Shown here: one piece after another, positions 9,523 through 18,678 of the stretch
How positions within the stretch are numbered: position 1 is the first letter of the stretch
Layout of the letters: every line of letters starts with the position of its first letter
Source: Nocardia cyriacigeorgica NBRC 100375
GTDB lineage: Bacteria > Actinomycetota > Actinomycetes > Mycobacteriales > Mycobacteriaceae
DNA length: 40,044 bases
Reading direction: 5' to 3'
Assembly (NCBI RefSeq): GCF_000308555.1
Contig: NZ_BAFY01000209.1
Coordinates: 1 to 40,044 of the forward strand
The notes under the pieces: generated by a model
Told to the model about the DNA's origin: nothing
Databases searched by the model: none
Seen by the model: the letters and a program-made list of their open reading frames with translations, nothing else
Program-made: the position numbers and the translations under genes

Positions 9523-10830
9523 TCACACGTCATCCCGGGACAGCGGGCACGACAGGCAGCGCGGACCGCCACGGCCGGAACCCAATTCGGATCCCGGGAT
9601 GGGCAGTACCTCGATACCGGCGTCCAGCAGCCGGGCATTGGTCATTTCATTGCGTTCGTAGGCGATCACGACACCCGGCTGCAAGGCGAGGGTGTTGTTG
9701 CCGTCGTCCCACTGTTCCCGTTCGGCGGTGACCCCGTCCAGTCCGGTGTCGATCACCCGCAGTTTCCCGATGCCCATGGCGTCGGCGGCGGCGGGCAGGA
9801 ACGGGTCGGGCCCGCGCATGGTGACGGTGCCGCCGTGGTCGTAGTCGTCGCCGCGGTGGATGGTGAATGCGGACAACGTTTCCCGCACCGCCGAGTACAT
9901 GACCACCGCGTCGGTGTCGACCATCGTGCACACGGTGTCCAGGTGCATGGTGGCGCGGTTCTGCGCGATGGGCACGACCAGCACCGTGTGGGCGAGGTTG
10001 TCGTCGAAAAGACTGCGCGCCAAGGCTTCCGCCCCGGCGGGCGAGGTACGTTCGCCGACGCCGACGGCCAGCACGCCGGGTGCGAGCAGCAGTACGTCGC
10101 CGCCTTCGATGGGCGCGGTATGGGATTCGTAGGCGCGGCGCACCCCGAGGAAACGCGGGTGGAAGGCGTAGACGAGGTCGGTCAGCGAGGTCTCGCGCAT
10201 CCTGGCGGGCAGCGCCAGCGCCGTGATCGCCACGCGCGGGCCGACCCAGAACGAGGAATCCCGGGTGAACAGCAGATTCGGGAGCGGATCGATGACGAAA
10301 TCGCCGCCGTGATGCATCCGGCGCACCAGTGAGGTGTGGTCGGGCCCGAACGGCAGTTCGTCGAAGGTCATGCCCGCCATCAAGATCTCGGCCAGCTCCC
10401 TGGCCTGGACGCCGCGCAGGTAGGCGGCGAGTTCGTCGGCCAGGCTGTGCCCGAGCCTGCGGGCGTCGACGGCGGCGGAGATGCCCTGGATGCGCGCTGC
10501 CCCGCTGACGGCGAGGGTCTCGGCCAGCAGATCGGCCAGCAGCAATACCTCCACCCCGCGGTCGCGCAGCACCCCGGCGAAGGTGTCGTGTTCCTGCTGG
10601 GCGCGTTCGACCCACGGGATGCCGTCGAAGAGCAGTTGATCGTTGTTGCGCGGGGTGAGCCTGCGCAGCTCGTTGCCCGGCCGGTGCAACAGCACCGTGC
10701 GCAGAGCGCCGACCTCGGAGGTCACCGCGAGTCGCGGCGCGGGCGCGGGTTCGGTGCCGGGGTCGGTGTCCCATCCGTCACCGGGAATCGGGCCGCTGCC
10801 GGGGTTCGCCGGTACCGCATCTGTTCCCAT
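9523..10830 (-). CDS. arcA: arginine deiminase
   Basis: A 435-residue guanidino-group hydrolase converting arginine to citrulline and ammonia. Family motifs in order: [30 protein letters not shown] (substrate Asp), the EGGDVLLL segment, and [11 protein letters not shown] (catalytic His region). The C-terminus has [16 protein letters not shown], whose first Cys is the nucleophile. The first about 33 residues (Pro/Gly-rich, [16 protein letters not shown]) exceed the usual family start and may be partly untranslated. No arcB, arcC or arcD is nearby, so arginine catabolism is not organised as a full ADI operon here. The gene pairs with a small GntR regulator and is divergent from soxR. It matches the Rv1001 position relative to pmt and rsmI. 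Confidence 0.94.
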   Translation of the reverse strand: MGTDAVPANPGSGPIPGDGWDTDPGTEPAPAPRLAVTSEVGALRTVLLHRPGNELRRLTPRNNDQLLFDGIPWVERAQQEHDTFAGVLRDRGVEVLLLADLLAETLAVSGAARIQGISAAVDARRLGHSLADELAAYLRGVQARELAEILMAGMTFDELPFGPDHTSLVRRMHHGGDFVIDPLPNLLFTRDSSFWVGPRVAITALALPARMRETSLTDLVYAFHPRFLGVRRAYESHTAPIEGGDVLLLAPGVLAVGVGERTSPAGAEALARSLFDDNLAHTVLVVPIAQNRATMHLDTVCTMVDTDAVVMYSAVRETLSAFTIHRGDDYDHGGTVTMRGPDPFLPAAADAMGIGKLRVIDTGLDGVTAEREQWDDGNNTLALQPGVVIAYERNEMTNARLLDAGIEVLPIPGSELGSGRGGPRCLSCPLSRDDV

Positions 10831-10924
10831 GTTCCGACCGTAGTTCGCCGCGGCTCGGACGGCACGGAATTGATGCGCGGTGTTTATGGCGCACGTGTGG
10901 CGATTCGCACCCGCGCACCAGAGA

Positions 10925-10944
10925 ACCTAAAGTAGGGTTGAGGT
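10925..10944 (+). promoter_or_regulatory. SoxR-type operator upstream of soxR
   Basis: ACCTAAAGTAGGGTTGAGGT is a 20-base imperfect dyad whose outer arms (ACCTaAA / TTGAGGT) match the sox box ACCTCAAG..CTTGAGGT at 13 of 14 arm bases with the right spacing. It lies 16 bases before the soxR start codon, overlapping the ribosome-binding region. SoxR binding there would be expected to affect soxR itself. The divergent arcA starts 95 bases away. Confidence 0.65.
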
Positions 10945-10954
10945 AAAGGAGGAG
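10945..10954 (+). promoter_or_regulatory. strong ribosome-binding site of soxR
   Basis: AAAGGAGGAG six bases before the ATG at 10961 is near-complete complement to the 16S tail and fixes the soxR start. It abuts the sox-box-like dyad, so operator occupancy and translation initiation elements are packed together. Confidence 0.7.
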
Positions 10955-10960
10955 TGCCGA

Positions 10961-11482
10961 ATGACGACAGCAGATTGGCGAGCCAAGGAGCTGACCCCCG
11001 GTCAGCTGTCCGAGCGTAGCGGAGTAGCGGTCTCCGCGTTGCACTTCTACGAACGCGAGGGGCTCATCTCTAGCCGCCGCACCAGCGGCAACCAGCGCAG
11101 GTACGCAAGGGAAACGCTGCGCCGGGTCGCTTTCATCCGGATCTCCCAGCGGGTCGGGATTCCGCTGAGCGAGATCCGCGACGCCCTCGACCGGCTGCCG
11201 GAGGGCCGCACCCCCACCCGGCGCGACTGGGAGACACTGTCCACCACCTGGCGCGCGGACCTCGACGAACGCATCACCCAACTGGTGCGCCTGCGCGACA
11301 ACCTCACCGGCTGCATCGGCTGCGGCTGTCTGTCACTCGGCAGCTGCAAGATCGTCAACGAGTTCGATCACCTCGGCGACGAGGGCCCGGGCGCGCGCGT
11401 GCTCGATGTGCACCTCAACTGCCCGGACGACGTCGACGCTACCGGGAATCCGATGTGCGCAGAGAACTCCGCAGCCTGCTGA
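10961..11482 (+). CDS. soxR: SoxR, redox-sensing MerR-family regulator with [2Fe-2S] motif
   Basis: A 173-residue MerR protein. The N-terminal winged helix reads [24 protein letters not shown], then a dimer helix, then [19 protein letters not shown] with Cys118, 121, 123 and 129. That is the SoxR cluster signature CxxCxC(x5)C, though the usual CLSR is CLSL here. The family senses redox-cycling compounds through cluster oxidation and activates promoters with long spacers. In actinobacteria it usually controls small oxidoreductase or transporter sets rather than soxS. A sox-like dyad precedes the gene. The SDR gene converges on it and overlaps its 3' end by 44 bases. The C-terminal tail beyond GPGARVLD is about 25 residues longer than the core. 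Confidence 0.93.
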   Translation: MTTADWRAKELTPGQLSERSGVAVSALHFYEREGLISSRRTSGNQRRYARETLRRVAFIRISQRVGIPLSEIRDALDRLPEGRTPTRRDWETLSTTWRADLDERITQLVRLRDNLTGCIGCGCLSLGSCKIVNEFDHLGDEGPGARVLDVHLNCPDDVDATGNPMCAENSAAC

Positions 11483-12332
11483 ACTGCACATTGGCCACCC
11501 GCATCAGCAGCTCGTAGGGGAAGGCGAACTTGCGCTTCCACCAGTAGCCGAACCGGATGTCGAAGGAGGTGTAGACGATGAACCGGTTGCGTTCGATACC
11601 GCGCAGGATCGCCGTCGCCACCTTTTCCGGCGCGACGGCGTGGCGGGTGAATCGGGTGACCAGCTTGCCGACCCGCGGATCCTCCTTGTCCACGCCGACC
11701 AGCTCGAAGCTCTGTACCAGCGGCGTATTCACGGCGCCGGGCGCGACCAGATGCACCGAGATGCCGTGCTGGGCCAGCTCGAAGCGCAGCACCTCCGACA
11801 GCCCGCGCAGGCCGTATTTGCTCGCGCTGTAGGCGGCGTGCCAGGGCAGCGCGAGCAGCCCCGCCGCCGAGGAGACGTTGACCAGCGCACCGCCACGCCC
11901 GGCCCGCACCATCTCCGGTACGAACGTCTCGATCACATGGATCGGGCCCATCAGGTTGACGTCGACCATCCGCTGCCAATGCCGATGCTCGAGGGTGTCG
12001 ACGGTGCCCCAGACCGAGGTGCCCGCCACATTCATGACCACGTCCACGCTGCCGAACCGGGAGTGCACGTCGGCCCCGAAGGCGGCCACAGCCTCGTGAT
12101 CGGTGATATCGAGCGGCGTCGCGACCAGCACCTTGCCGCCGTCACGCTGGATATCGGCGACCGTGGCGGCCAGTCCGGGCGCGTCGATATCGGTGAGCAC
12201 CAGTTCGGCCCCGCGCGCGGCGGCCGCCAGCGCGGTGGCCCGTCCGATCCCGCTCGCCGCGCCCGTGATCAGGGTCTTGGCCCCCTCGACCGTCGTCCTC
12301 CGGCGTGCCCGTACCCGACCCATCGATCCCAC
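11439..12332 (-). CDS. short-chain dehydrogenase/reductase
   Basis: A 297-residue classical SDR. The cofactor loop is [17 protein letters not shown] (about 20-36), and [11 protein letters not shown] at the end of beta-2 (Asp) suggests NAD(H) preference. [15 protein letters not shown] (catalytic Ser) and [11 protein letters not shown] (Tyr/Lys) complete the active site. The C-terminal extension ([29 protein letters not shown]) is hydrophobic and basic, as in lipid-associated mycobacterial SDRs. Start could be 12332 or three codons later. The last 44 bases overlap the 3' end of soxR on the opposite strand. It follows the GT4 gene with a 73-base gap on the same strand and may belong to the same transcript. 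Substrate unknown. Confidence 0.87.
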   Translation of the reverse strand: MGSMGRVRARRRTTVEGAKTLITGAASGIGRATALAAAARGAELVLTDIDAPGLAATVADIQRDGGKVLVATPLDITDHEAVAAFGADVHSRFGSVDVVMNVAGTSVWGTVDTLEHRHWQRMVDVNLMGPIHVIETFVPEMVRAGRGGALVNVSSAAGLLALPWHAAYSASKYGLRGLSEVLRFELAQHGISVHLVAPGAVNTPLVQSFELVGVDKEDPRVGKLVTRFTRHAVAPEKVATAILRGIERNRFIVYTSFDIRFGYWWKRKFAFPYELLMRVANVQFSRLRSSLRTSDSR

Positions 12333-12405
12333 ATCCGATCCGCTCGTCCATCAGTGAATGTCAGCCGGACATTACCGACCGGCGCGGGGTTGGGGAACGG
12401 TTCGC

Positions 12406-13533
12406 TCAACCACCGAGCACGGCGAGCATGCCGGCGACCGCGGCAGGCCAGGTGAACTGCTCGGCGCGCCGCCGGGCGGCGGCGCGACGGCCGGCCGGCG
12501 GCAGGGCCAGCACCTCGGTGACGGCGTCGGCGAAGGCCGAGGGATCGTCGTCGGCGACCGCGCCGCATTCGGCGGTGACGATGTCGGCCAGTGCCGAGGA
12601 GCGGCTGGCCACCACCGGCGTCCCCGCGGCGAGCGCCTCGAGCGCGGCAAGGCCGAAGGTTTCGTGTGGGCCGGGGGCGAGCGAAACATCGGCCGTCGCC
12701 AGCAGTTTCGCCACCATCGTGCGATCGCTGATGAAACCGGTGAAGTGCACCGCGGGCAGCCCGCCCGGCAGCGGTGCCAGTGATCGCGCGCGCCGCTGCA
12801 GCGCGTCGCGGCGGGGTCCGTCGCCCGCCACCACCAGCCGGGCCTCCACGCCGGCCTGGCGCAGCTCGGCGACCGCCTCGATGCTGCGATCGACCCGCTT
12901 CTCCACCGAGAGCCTGCCGCAGTGCACCAGCAGCGGATGGCCCGGCACACCGAGATCGGCGCGCAGGCCGTGATCGGCGCGGCGCGGACTGAACAGGTCG
13001 AGGTCCACACCCAACGGCACCAGTTCGACATTCGGCGCGCCGATCCGTTCGAATTCCGCGCGCGCGAAATCCGTTGTGCAGACAACCCTGTCGTATTGGG
13101 CGGCGGTGCGCCGGTTCGCCACATCCGCGCAGCGGCGGGCCAGCGCCCGCGGCATGATCTGGCCGAGCAGCCGGTCGAGGCGTTCATGGGAGATCATCAC
13201 GCTCGCCACATCGCGGCGCCGGGACCAGCGACCGAAGCCACGCAACGTCAGCCGGTCCGACACCTCGAGCACGTCCGGGCGCAGCCCGCCGAGGACGTCG
13301 GCCACCCGGCGCGGATCGGCCGCCCGGTAACCGCCTGTCCCAGGAATCGCCAGCGCGGGCAAGGTGATCCGCACGACGCCGGTCGGCAGCAGCTCCTCAC
13401 CGCGGCGGGGACCGGGCACGATCAGCACCACCTCATGGCCTGCCGCCACATAGCCTTCGCCGAGATGATGCAGCGCGGTGCGCAACCCACCCGACCGCGG
13501 GCCGTAGAAGTTCGCCAGCTGCACGATGCGCAC
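12406..13533 (-). CDS. GT4-family glycosyltransferase
   Basis: A GT-B-fold glycosyltransferase of about 375 residues. The N-terminal acceptor domain starts VRIVQLANFYGPRSGGLRTA, with the usual glycine-rich loop. The donor domain carries LVHCGRLSVEKRVDRSIEA (about 215) and PHETFGLAALEALAAGTPVV, the EX7E motif of retaining enzymes. I chose the GTG at 13533; another GTG at 13554 gives seven more residues. The open frame upstream of that is antisense-like noise against the GGDEF/EAL gene. Related actinobacterial enzymes transfer mannose or glucose to lipids or polysaccharides. Donor and acceptor cannot be told from sequence alone. It lies between the GGDEF/EAL gene (89-base gap) and the SDR on the same strand. 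Confidence 0.87.
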   Translation of the reverse strand: MRIVQLANFYGPRSGGLRTALHHLGEGYVAAGHEVVLIVPGPRRGEELLPTGVVRITLPALAIPGTGGYRAADPRRVADVLGGLRPDVLEVSDRLTLRGFGRWSRRRDVASVMISHERLDRLLGQIMPRALARRCADVANRRTAAQYDRVVCTTDFARAEFERIGAPNVELVPLGVDLDLFSPRRADHGLRADLGVPGHPLLVHCGRLSVEKRVDRSIEAVAELRQAGVEARLVVAGDGPRRDALQRRARSLAPLPGGLPAVHFTGFISDRTMVAKLLATADVSLAPGPHETFGLAALEALAAGTPVVASRSSALADIVTAECGAVADDDPSAFADAVTEVLALPPAGRRAAARRRAEQFTWPAAVAGMLAVLGG

Positions 13534-13622
13534 GCCGCCGATGGTGACGCGCACCGGGTTACCGCCGGAACCGTCTCGTCGAACGGCACGTGAACAGGCG
13601 TGAAAGAACCCGCCAACCGGGC

Positions 13623-15485
13623 TCAGCGCGCGGTGAGGTTCCGGTCGGCACGCGGCAGATCCAGGTTCAGCGGGATCCGCCCGGCGGCCAGATGCTGCTC
13701 GACCTCCTCGGCCGGCATCGGCCGCGCGATCAGGAAGCCCTGTGCCCGGTAGCAGCCGAGCCCCACCAGGGTGCGCGCCGCGACCGGGGTCTCGACACCC
13801 TCGCCGACGACACCGAGTCCGAAGGAACCGGCCAACCCGATGATCGACTTCACGATCGCCAGGTCGTCGGTGCTGGCACCGAGACGCTGCACGAATCCGC
13901 GGTCGATCTTCACCGCGTCGACCGGAAGCGCCTTCAGGTGCGACAGCGAGCTGTAGCCGGTGCCGAAGTCGTCGATGGCGATCTGCACGCCCATCCGCTT
14001 GAGTCCGCGCAGTGTGACCTGGGTGCGGGCCAGATCCTGCACCACCACATGCTCGGTGATCTCCAGGCAGACCGAACTGCCGTCGATGCCGAACATGCGC
14101 AGGATGTCCTCGATGCGTTCCACGAAGTCCAGGCTCACCAGCTGCACCGGCGAGACGTTGATCCGCATCACCACGTTCGAGGCCAGGCCCTGCCTGCGCC
14201 ATTCGGCGAACTGGGCGCATGCCGAGCGGATCACCCAGCGGCCCAGCTCACCGGCGAGGTTGGTGGCCTCGGCGACGGTGACGAACGCGCCGGGCGGCAG
14301 CAGACCCCTGGTCGGATGCAGCCAGCGCACCAGCGCCTCCATGGCCACGATCCGGCCGGTGCGCAGATCCACCTCGGGCTGATAGTGCAGGATCAGCGAA
14401 CCGTCCGACACCGCGCCGCGCAGGTTCAGCTCGACGTCGTCCTGGAGTTCGAACTGCGCGCGCATGGCGTCGGTGAAGATGGCGACGCCGTTGCCGCCAC
14501 CGGATTTCGCCGAGAGCAGCGCGTGGTCGGCGCGCCGCAGCACGTCGGCCACCGTGGTCTCGCCCGGGATGCCGACCGCGACGCCGATGCTGGCGGCCCG
14601 GCTCACCGACTCGCCGCCGACGGTGACGCGGCGGCCGATCAGCTGCTGGATGCGGCCCGCCTCGTGTTCGGCCGCCACCGCGTCCATCGGTTTGGCGGGC
14701 ACGATGACGAATTCGTCGCCGCCGAGCCGGGCGATCATGTCGTTGGGGTCGAGGTTCTCCCGCAGCCGGGTGGACAGGCTGCGGATGAAGTTGTCGCCCG
14801 CGGTGTGGCCGAGGAAATCGTTGAGCGCCTTGAGCCGGTCCAGATCCAGGAAGAACGCCGCGACAGGGCCGGGGCTGCCCTCGCTGAGGCGCTGTTCCAT
14901 GTGTTCGAGCAGGGCGCGGCGGTTGGCCAGCCCGGTGAGATCGTCGTGCAGGGCGATGTAGCGCAGCCGTTCCTCGGCCACCACCCTGGCCTGCAGCTGC
15001 GCGAACAGTGCAGCGATCGCCTTGAGCACATTGAGCTCGCGGGTGCTCCACTCCCGGTCGCCGACCTTGATGAAACCGAGCAGGCCGGTGGACTGCCCGC
15101 GCGAGACCAACGGCACCGCCGCCGAGGTGACATTCGGCAGCCCGGAGGCGCGCTGAATGGTCTCCTGATAGTCGGCGTCGGAGCCGGTGACCAGGAACGG
15201 TTCGGTGGCGTGTTCGAGCGCGCGGAACACCGAATCGGCCTGTTCGAAATACACCACCCGCAGCGGGTCCGGATCGGGCACGTTGGCCCGATGTGGCCAT
15301 TCGGCCACCAGCACCGTCGCCCGGCGCTCGGGATCGGTATGCCGGACGTAGCTGAAATCGACGTCGAAGTATTCGACCAGCGTGGCCAAGACCTTTTCGG
15401 TCGCCGACACCATCGTCGTGGCGTCGACACCCATGAGCTCCGCGGCGACCTCCGTCACCAACGAGTCGAGCGTCCGCCGAGGCAC
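13623..15485 (-). CDS. GAF-GGDEF-EAL cyclic-di-GMP enzyme
   Basis: A 620-residue protein from the GTG at 15485, chosen for GGAG just upstream and because earlier starts overlap the previous gene. Domains: N-terminal GAF-like sensor (about 25-175), GGDEF (about 185-345) with intact LGGDEF, and EAL (about 355-610) with EAL in VAMEALVRW. The EAL domain also keeps RINVSP, LEITEH, IDDFGTGYSS and GEGVET, so it should be able to make and hydrolyse c-di-GMP. The RxxD inhibitory site before GGDEF reads DPND, so product inhibition is probably absent. Layout matches M. tuberculosis Rv1354c and M. smegmatis DcpA. It begins 16 bases after the MoeY-like stop, so it is probably in one operon with it. No membrane span: soluble sensor. 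Confidence 0.92.
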   Translation of the reverse strand: MPRRTLDSLVTEVAAELMGVDATTMVSATEKVLATLVEYFDVDFSYVRHTDPERRATVLVAEWPHRANVPDPDPLRVVYFEQADSVFRALEHATEPFLVTGSDADYQETIQRASGLPNVTSAAVPLVSRGQSTGLLGFIKVGDREWSTRELNVLKAIAALFAQLQARVVAEERLRYIALHDDLTGLANRRALLEHMEQRLSEGSPGPVAAFFLDLDRLKALNDFLGHTAGDNFIRSLSTRLRENLDPNDMIARLGGDEFVIVPAKPMDAVAAEHEAGRIQQLIGRRVTVGGESVSRAASIGVAVGIPGETTVADVLRRADHALLSAKSGGGNGVAIFTDAMRAQFELQDDVELNLRGAVSDGSLILHYQPEVDLRTGRIVAMEALVRWLHPTRGLLPPGAFVTVAEATNLAGELGRWVIRSACAQFAEWRRQGLASNVVMRINVSPVQLVSLDFVERIEDILRMFGIDGSSVCLEITEHVVVQDLARTQVTLRGLKRMGVQIAIDDFGTGYSSLSHLKALPVDAVKIDRGFVQRLGASTDDLAIVKSIIGLAGSFGLGVVGEGVETPVAARTLVGLGCYRAQGFLIARPMPAEEVEQHLAAGRIPLNLDLPRADRNLTAR

Positions 15486-15501
15486 TTTGTCTCCGATCGC
15501 G

Positions 15502-17661
15502 CTAACTGCGGGTGTCCGCGCCAGGCACCGGTCGCCGCCTGCTGCGCACACCGGCCGCAGCCGCGTAGCTCAGGCGAAGAACCAACGCCATGGTCTCATG
15601 TTCCGGCACTCCCAGTAGGTCCAGGAAACAGCCTTGAAGTGACGCTAGTGTATCCGCGTACGCGGGAGAAATCGCGTTCGAGTCGCGCTCACGTCGCGAA
15701 TAGAGAAACACCGGCGACATCGGTTGCACCGCCAGACCGCTGCGCTGAGCCTGAATCCAGACCCGTTCCACGGCCCCGCCCGCCCGCACATATCCGGCCA
15801 ATGACCTCTCATCTGCGCCCGGCGGGTCGGTGAAGGTGACCGCTACGATCGCCGAACTCGAGCGCACCCGATCGCGGGCGTAATCGCCGAGCGCGGCCCC
15901 GGCAGACCAGCTGTGCAGTTGCGCCATCACATCGGCGCGTCGGCCGATCTGCATGGCTGCCCGCTCGTCGGGTGCCAGTTCCAGGGTGCGCACATCGATG
16001 CCGGTGTCGAGGTCCTCGGTCGACCAGCGCAGTTCGGCGAACATCTGCTCGTGCAGCAGCGGGGTCAGGTAGCGGATGCGGTCGGATTCGGCCAGCAGGT
16101 CGGCGGCGCGGTCGAGGCCGTCACGGTCGGTCACCGCGCGCAGGGTGGCGCCCTCGGCGGCGGCCGCGGCGGACAGTCCGGCGAGCACGTCGGCGGGGAT
16201 CGGCGCGCCGGTGCCGAGCCTGCGGTTGGTCTCGCGGGTCAGCGCCAGTGGGTAGTCGGCCGCGGGCGCGTCGGCCGGTGTGCCGGTGCGGCGCAGGATC
16301 GCGGTGATCGGCGGTGCGTCCGGGCCGGACGACTCGACGAGTTCGCAGGCACCGAGCAGGCCGTGCGCGGCCGCCGCGACCCGGGCGTTGTACAGCGCGG
16401 CACCGAGGGCAACCGCACTGCCGCGATAGCCGACGTCCATGGCGGTGGTGGCCGAGGGATCCAGCGCGATGCGGATCTCGTCGGCGCCGGCATGCAGTGT
16501 CCACGGCTGGACATTGCCGCCCGACGGCGCGCGCTGGGCGCAGGCCAGCATGCGCTGGACCGGATCGGCGGGCTCGGGTTCGGGGCGTTCGGCGTCGGTG
16601 TTCCAGTCCAGATCGTCGGGCGGCGAGGGTTCGGCGAGCGCGTCCAGATCGCATTCGAGATCGACCCTGGTGCGCCCGGAGGGCAGCTTCCGGCCGAGTC
16701 CGATCCGGCGGATGGCCGTGGTGACGCTCGCGCCGCCGAGCATCACGTCACCACCCAGTTGCGGCCAGCTGCTCAGGGTTTCGCCGACCTCGACCATGCT
16801 GGCGGCCATCCGGGAGGACAGCTCGGTCGGTCCCATCAACGCGACGACATAGGGCGCCTTGTCTCGGGTGGACAACCCACGCAGCTCGCTCGCGGCGACC
16901 CCGCCGAGCAGCCCGTGGAACGGCAGGCGTTCCGGTTCCAGGTCGTAGCGTTCGACGTCGAGCAGGCCACGGTCGCTGGTCTCCATCACCACCGGAATGC
17001 GGTGACGGCGCGCGGCTTCGCGGACGACGAGTTTGATATCGAGCGAATCACACTCCTCGACCACCACCGAGAGCCCAGACACGAATTCCTCCACCGAATC
17101 CTCGTCGACGCCGGCCCGATAGACCTCGATCGGCAGATACGGATCGAGTTCGGCAATCCTTCGCGCGGTGACTACCGCCTTGTTCGCTCCGATATCGAAC
17201 AGGCTCGCGGGCACGCGATTGAGATTGGACAGCTCGAGCACGTCGAAATCGGCCAGCCGCAGCGATCCGCAGATACCTTCCAGCGCAATCGTGTACGCCA
17301 CCGCATGGCCGACGCTCTGGCCCACCACGCCGATCGACATCTCACCCAATCTGCGCTGTTCATCGCGGGTGAGCTTATTGCGATTGCGGTCGAGGCGAAT
17401 GGCGCGCAAAGTCTGCGGGCCCGGCAATCCGAGTACTCGTCCGCGCCACGGATAGTAGATCCAGCGATCCGATTCCGGGCCTTCCACGCGTTCGGGCGGA
17501 TCGGTGAGTTCGGCGAACTCGCGGTCCAGCAAATCGCGCAGGTCGCTGAATTCGATATCGCCGCGCGCGCGGAGTTCGGCCAGCACCCGGGCGTCGCCAG
17601 GGTGCTGCGGATCCAGTATCAACGGCCGATATTCCACCCCCCGGTCACCCTCACCGGCCAT
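15502..17661 (-). CDS. moeY: MoeY-like ThiF/E1 domain fused to nitroreductase-like domain
   Basis: About 719 residues from the ATG at 17661, which overlaps the end of the preceding gene by 11 bases. After about 90 residues comes a ThiF/E1-like nucleotide-binding domain: MSIGVVGQSVGHAVAYTIA, then LRLADFDVLELSNLNRVPA and a later VVEECDSLDIK segment. The C-terminal half is nitroreductase-like, beginning RMLACAQRAPSGGNVQPW (FMN-site style), with LTRETNRRLG. This fusion matches Rv1355c, named MoeY from resemblance to molybdopterin enzymes, though the real reaction is not established. No ThiS/MoaD-type carrier protein is nearby. It is sandwiched between an unknown protein and the c-di-GMP enzyme, with coupling to both, which hints at a shared process. 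Confidence 0.82.
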   Translation of the reverse strand: MAGEGDRGVEYRPLILDPQHPGDARVLAELRARGDIEFSDLRDLLDREFAELTDPPERVEGPESDRWIYYPWRGRVLGLPGPQTLRAIRLDRNRNKLTRDEQRRLGEMSIGVVGQSVGHAVAYTIALEGICGSLRLADFDVLELSNLNRVPASLFDIGANKAVVTARRIAELDPYLPIEVYRAGVDEDSVEEFVSGLSVVVEECDSLDIKLVVREAARRHRIPVVMETSDRGLLDVERYDLEPERLPFHGLLGGVAASELRGLSTRDKAPYVVALMGPTELSSRMAASMVEVGETLSSWPQLGGDVMLGGASVTTAIRRIGLGRKLPSGRTRVDLECDLDALAEPSPPDDLDWNTDAERPEPEPADPVQRMLACAQRAPSGGNVQPWTLHAGADEIRIALDPSATTAMDVGYRGSAVALGAALYNARVAAAAHGLLGACELVESSGPDAPPITAILRRTGTPADAPAADYPLALTRETNRRLGTGAPIPADVLAGLSAAAAAEGATLRAVTDRDGLDRAADLLAESDRIRYLTPLLHEQMFAELRWSTEDLDTGIDVRTLELAPDERAAMQIGRRADVMAQLHSWSAGAALGDYARDRVRSSSAIVAVTFTDPPGADERSLAGYVRAGGAVERVWIQAQRSGLAVQPMSPVFLYSRRERDSNAISPAYADTLASLQGCFLDLLGVPEHETMALVLRLSYAAAAGVRSRRRPVPGADTRS

Positions 17662-18424
17662 ACCCGAACCGACTCTCCGATCTGCGTCCGGGGCCGCGGC
17701 GCACCCGCTCGAGCGCACCGTCGGCCACTCCCATATCCCGAAGTTCATCGCACATCAGCAGATACTGCAACCGATCCGCGAACATCCGGTACATCCGGCT
17801 GTCCCACCAGATCGGCACGGTCTGATAGCGATCGTCGGGGTAGGGAACGGCGGGGATCAGATCGGCCGCGACACCGCCGCTGCCGCGATGGCGACCGGTG
17901 GTGAACGACGCCACGGTGGCGAAACCGTATCGAACGCCGAGGATGCGCGGGGTGTGCGCGATACAGCGCGAGATCGCCGCGCCGAGTTCCCTGCGGTTGG
18001 GTACATCCCGTGCCACCCAGGCGCCACGCGACTCGACCACGCCGCGCGGTATCCGCCTGGCAACCATGGCCCGCAATTCACGCTCGCCGGGGCGGCCGTT
18101 CCACGGGGCCAGTGAGCCGACCTCCGCGGTGCTCAGGTACGGCCCCTGCGCCCGGACGCCGGCGACGACCGCGCCGGTGCGGTCGGTCGCGGCGAAGAAC
18201 AGCGTGGTGGATCGACCATCGGCCGCCGCGTCGTATTCGAGGGCGGTCTCGACCCGGAAGTGTCGGTAAACATCCAGCGCACCCTGCAGATATCGCTCCC
18301 ACAGTCGTGGGTCGGCGTCCGGGGTGGTCGCGGTGAAGTCGCATCCGGAGACGATGTCGTGAAATCGCAACGCCGGGACGCTACAAGTTTCAACCAGGTC
18401 GACGGCGATCGTTTCGACAGCCAT
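17651..18424 (-). CDS. unknown protein, possible N-acyltransferase (GNAT) fold, upstream of moeY
   Basis: A 257-residue soluble protein with AGGAA six bases before its ATG. I do not recognise it firmly. It has LFFAATDRTGAVVAGVRAQGPY and ELRAMVARRIPRGVVESRGAWVA. It then has a strand/helix pattern with IAHTPRILGVRYGFATVASFTTGRHRGSGG, which resembles GNAT-like N-acyltransferases. The repeated aromatic segment PYPDDRYQTVPIWWDSRMY lies near the C-terminus. Its stop overlaps the MoeY-like start by 11 bases, so the two are translationally coupled. It is the first gene of a probable operon leading into the c-di-GMP enzyme. It could act with the MoeY-like protein on a common substrate; this is inference only. 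Confidence 0.7.
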   Translation of the reverse strand: MAVETIAVDLVETCSVPALRFHDIVSGCDFTATTPDADPRLWERYLQGALDVYRHFRVETALEYDAAADGRSTTLFFAATDRTGAVVAGVRAQGPYLSTAEVGSLAPWNGRPGERELRAMVARRIPRGVVESRGAWVARDVPNRRELGAAISRCIAHTPRILGVRYGFATVASFTTGRHRGSGGVAADLIPAVPYPDDRYQTVPIWWDSRMYRMFADRLQYLLMCDELRDMGVADGALERVRRGPGRRSESRFGYGR

Positions 18425-18550
18425 GACGTTCCTACTCTGTTGCTGCGTGCGCGCACACAGTGATCGAACCCATCAGACAGACTCACCCGGCGCCCCGAAC
18501 GCGGAGTGAGTACGTCATGGGCAGTATGGGTCATCGGGACCAGAATTGAC

Positions 18551-18580
18551 TAGATATCTGGTTAATCTTCCGAAAACCAA
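18551..18580 (-). promoter_or_regulatory. candidate sigma-A-type promoter for the moeY operon
   Basis: On the minus strand TTGGTT (18580-18575) and TATCTA (18556-18551) are separated by 18 bases. They sit in an AT-rich island (about 18540-18600) of an otherwise very GC-rich region. The predicted start would lie about 120 bases before the ATG at 18424. The gap otherwise shows no gene. Confidence 0.4.
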
Positions 18581-18678
18581 TTTTGCGTCCGGAAAAATCC
18601 GCAGGTCAGGCCGCTCACGTCCGGGTACCAGGGTAGAAACGAGACCGGTTGGTATGTGTCCAGCAAACCAACGGCAAG

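Noticed and set aside
13554..14220. Upstream extension of the glycosyltransferase frame
   Set aside because: It runs antisense-frame through the EAL coding sequence and has no glycosyltransferase features.
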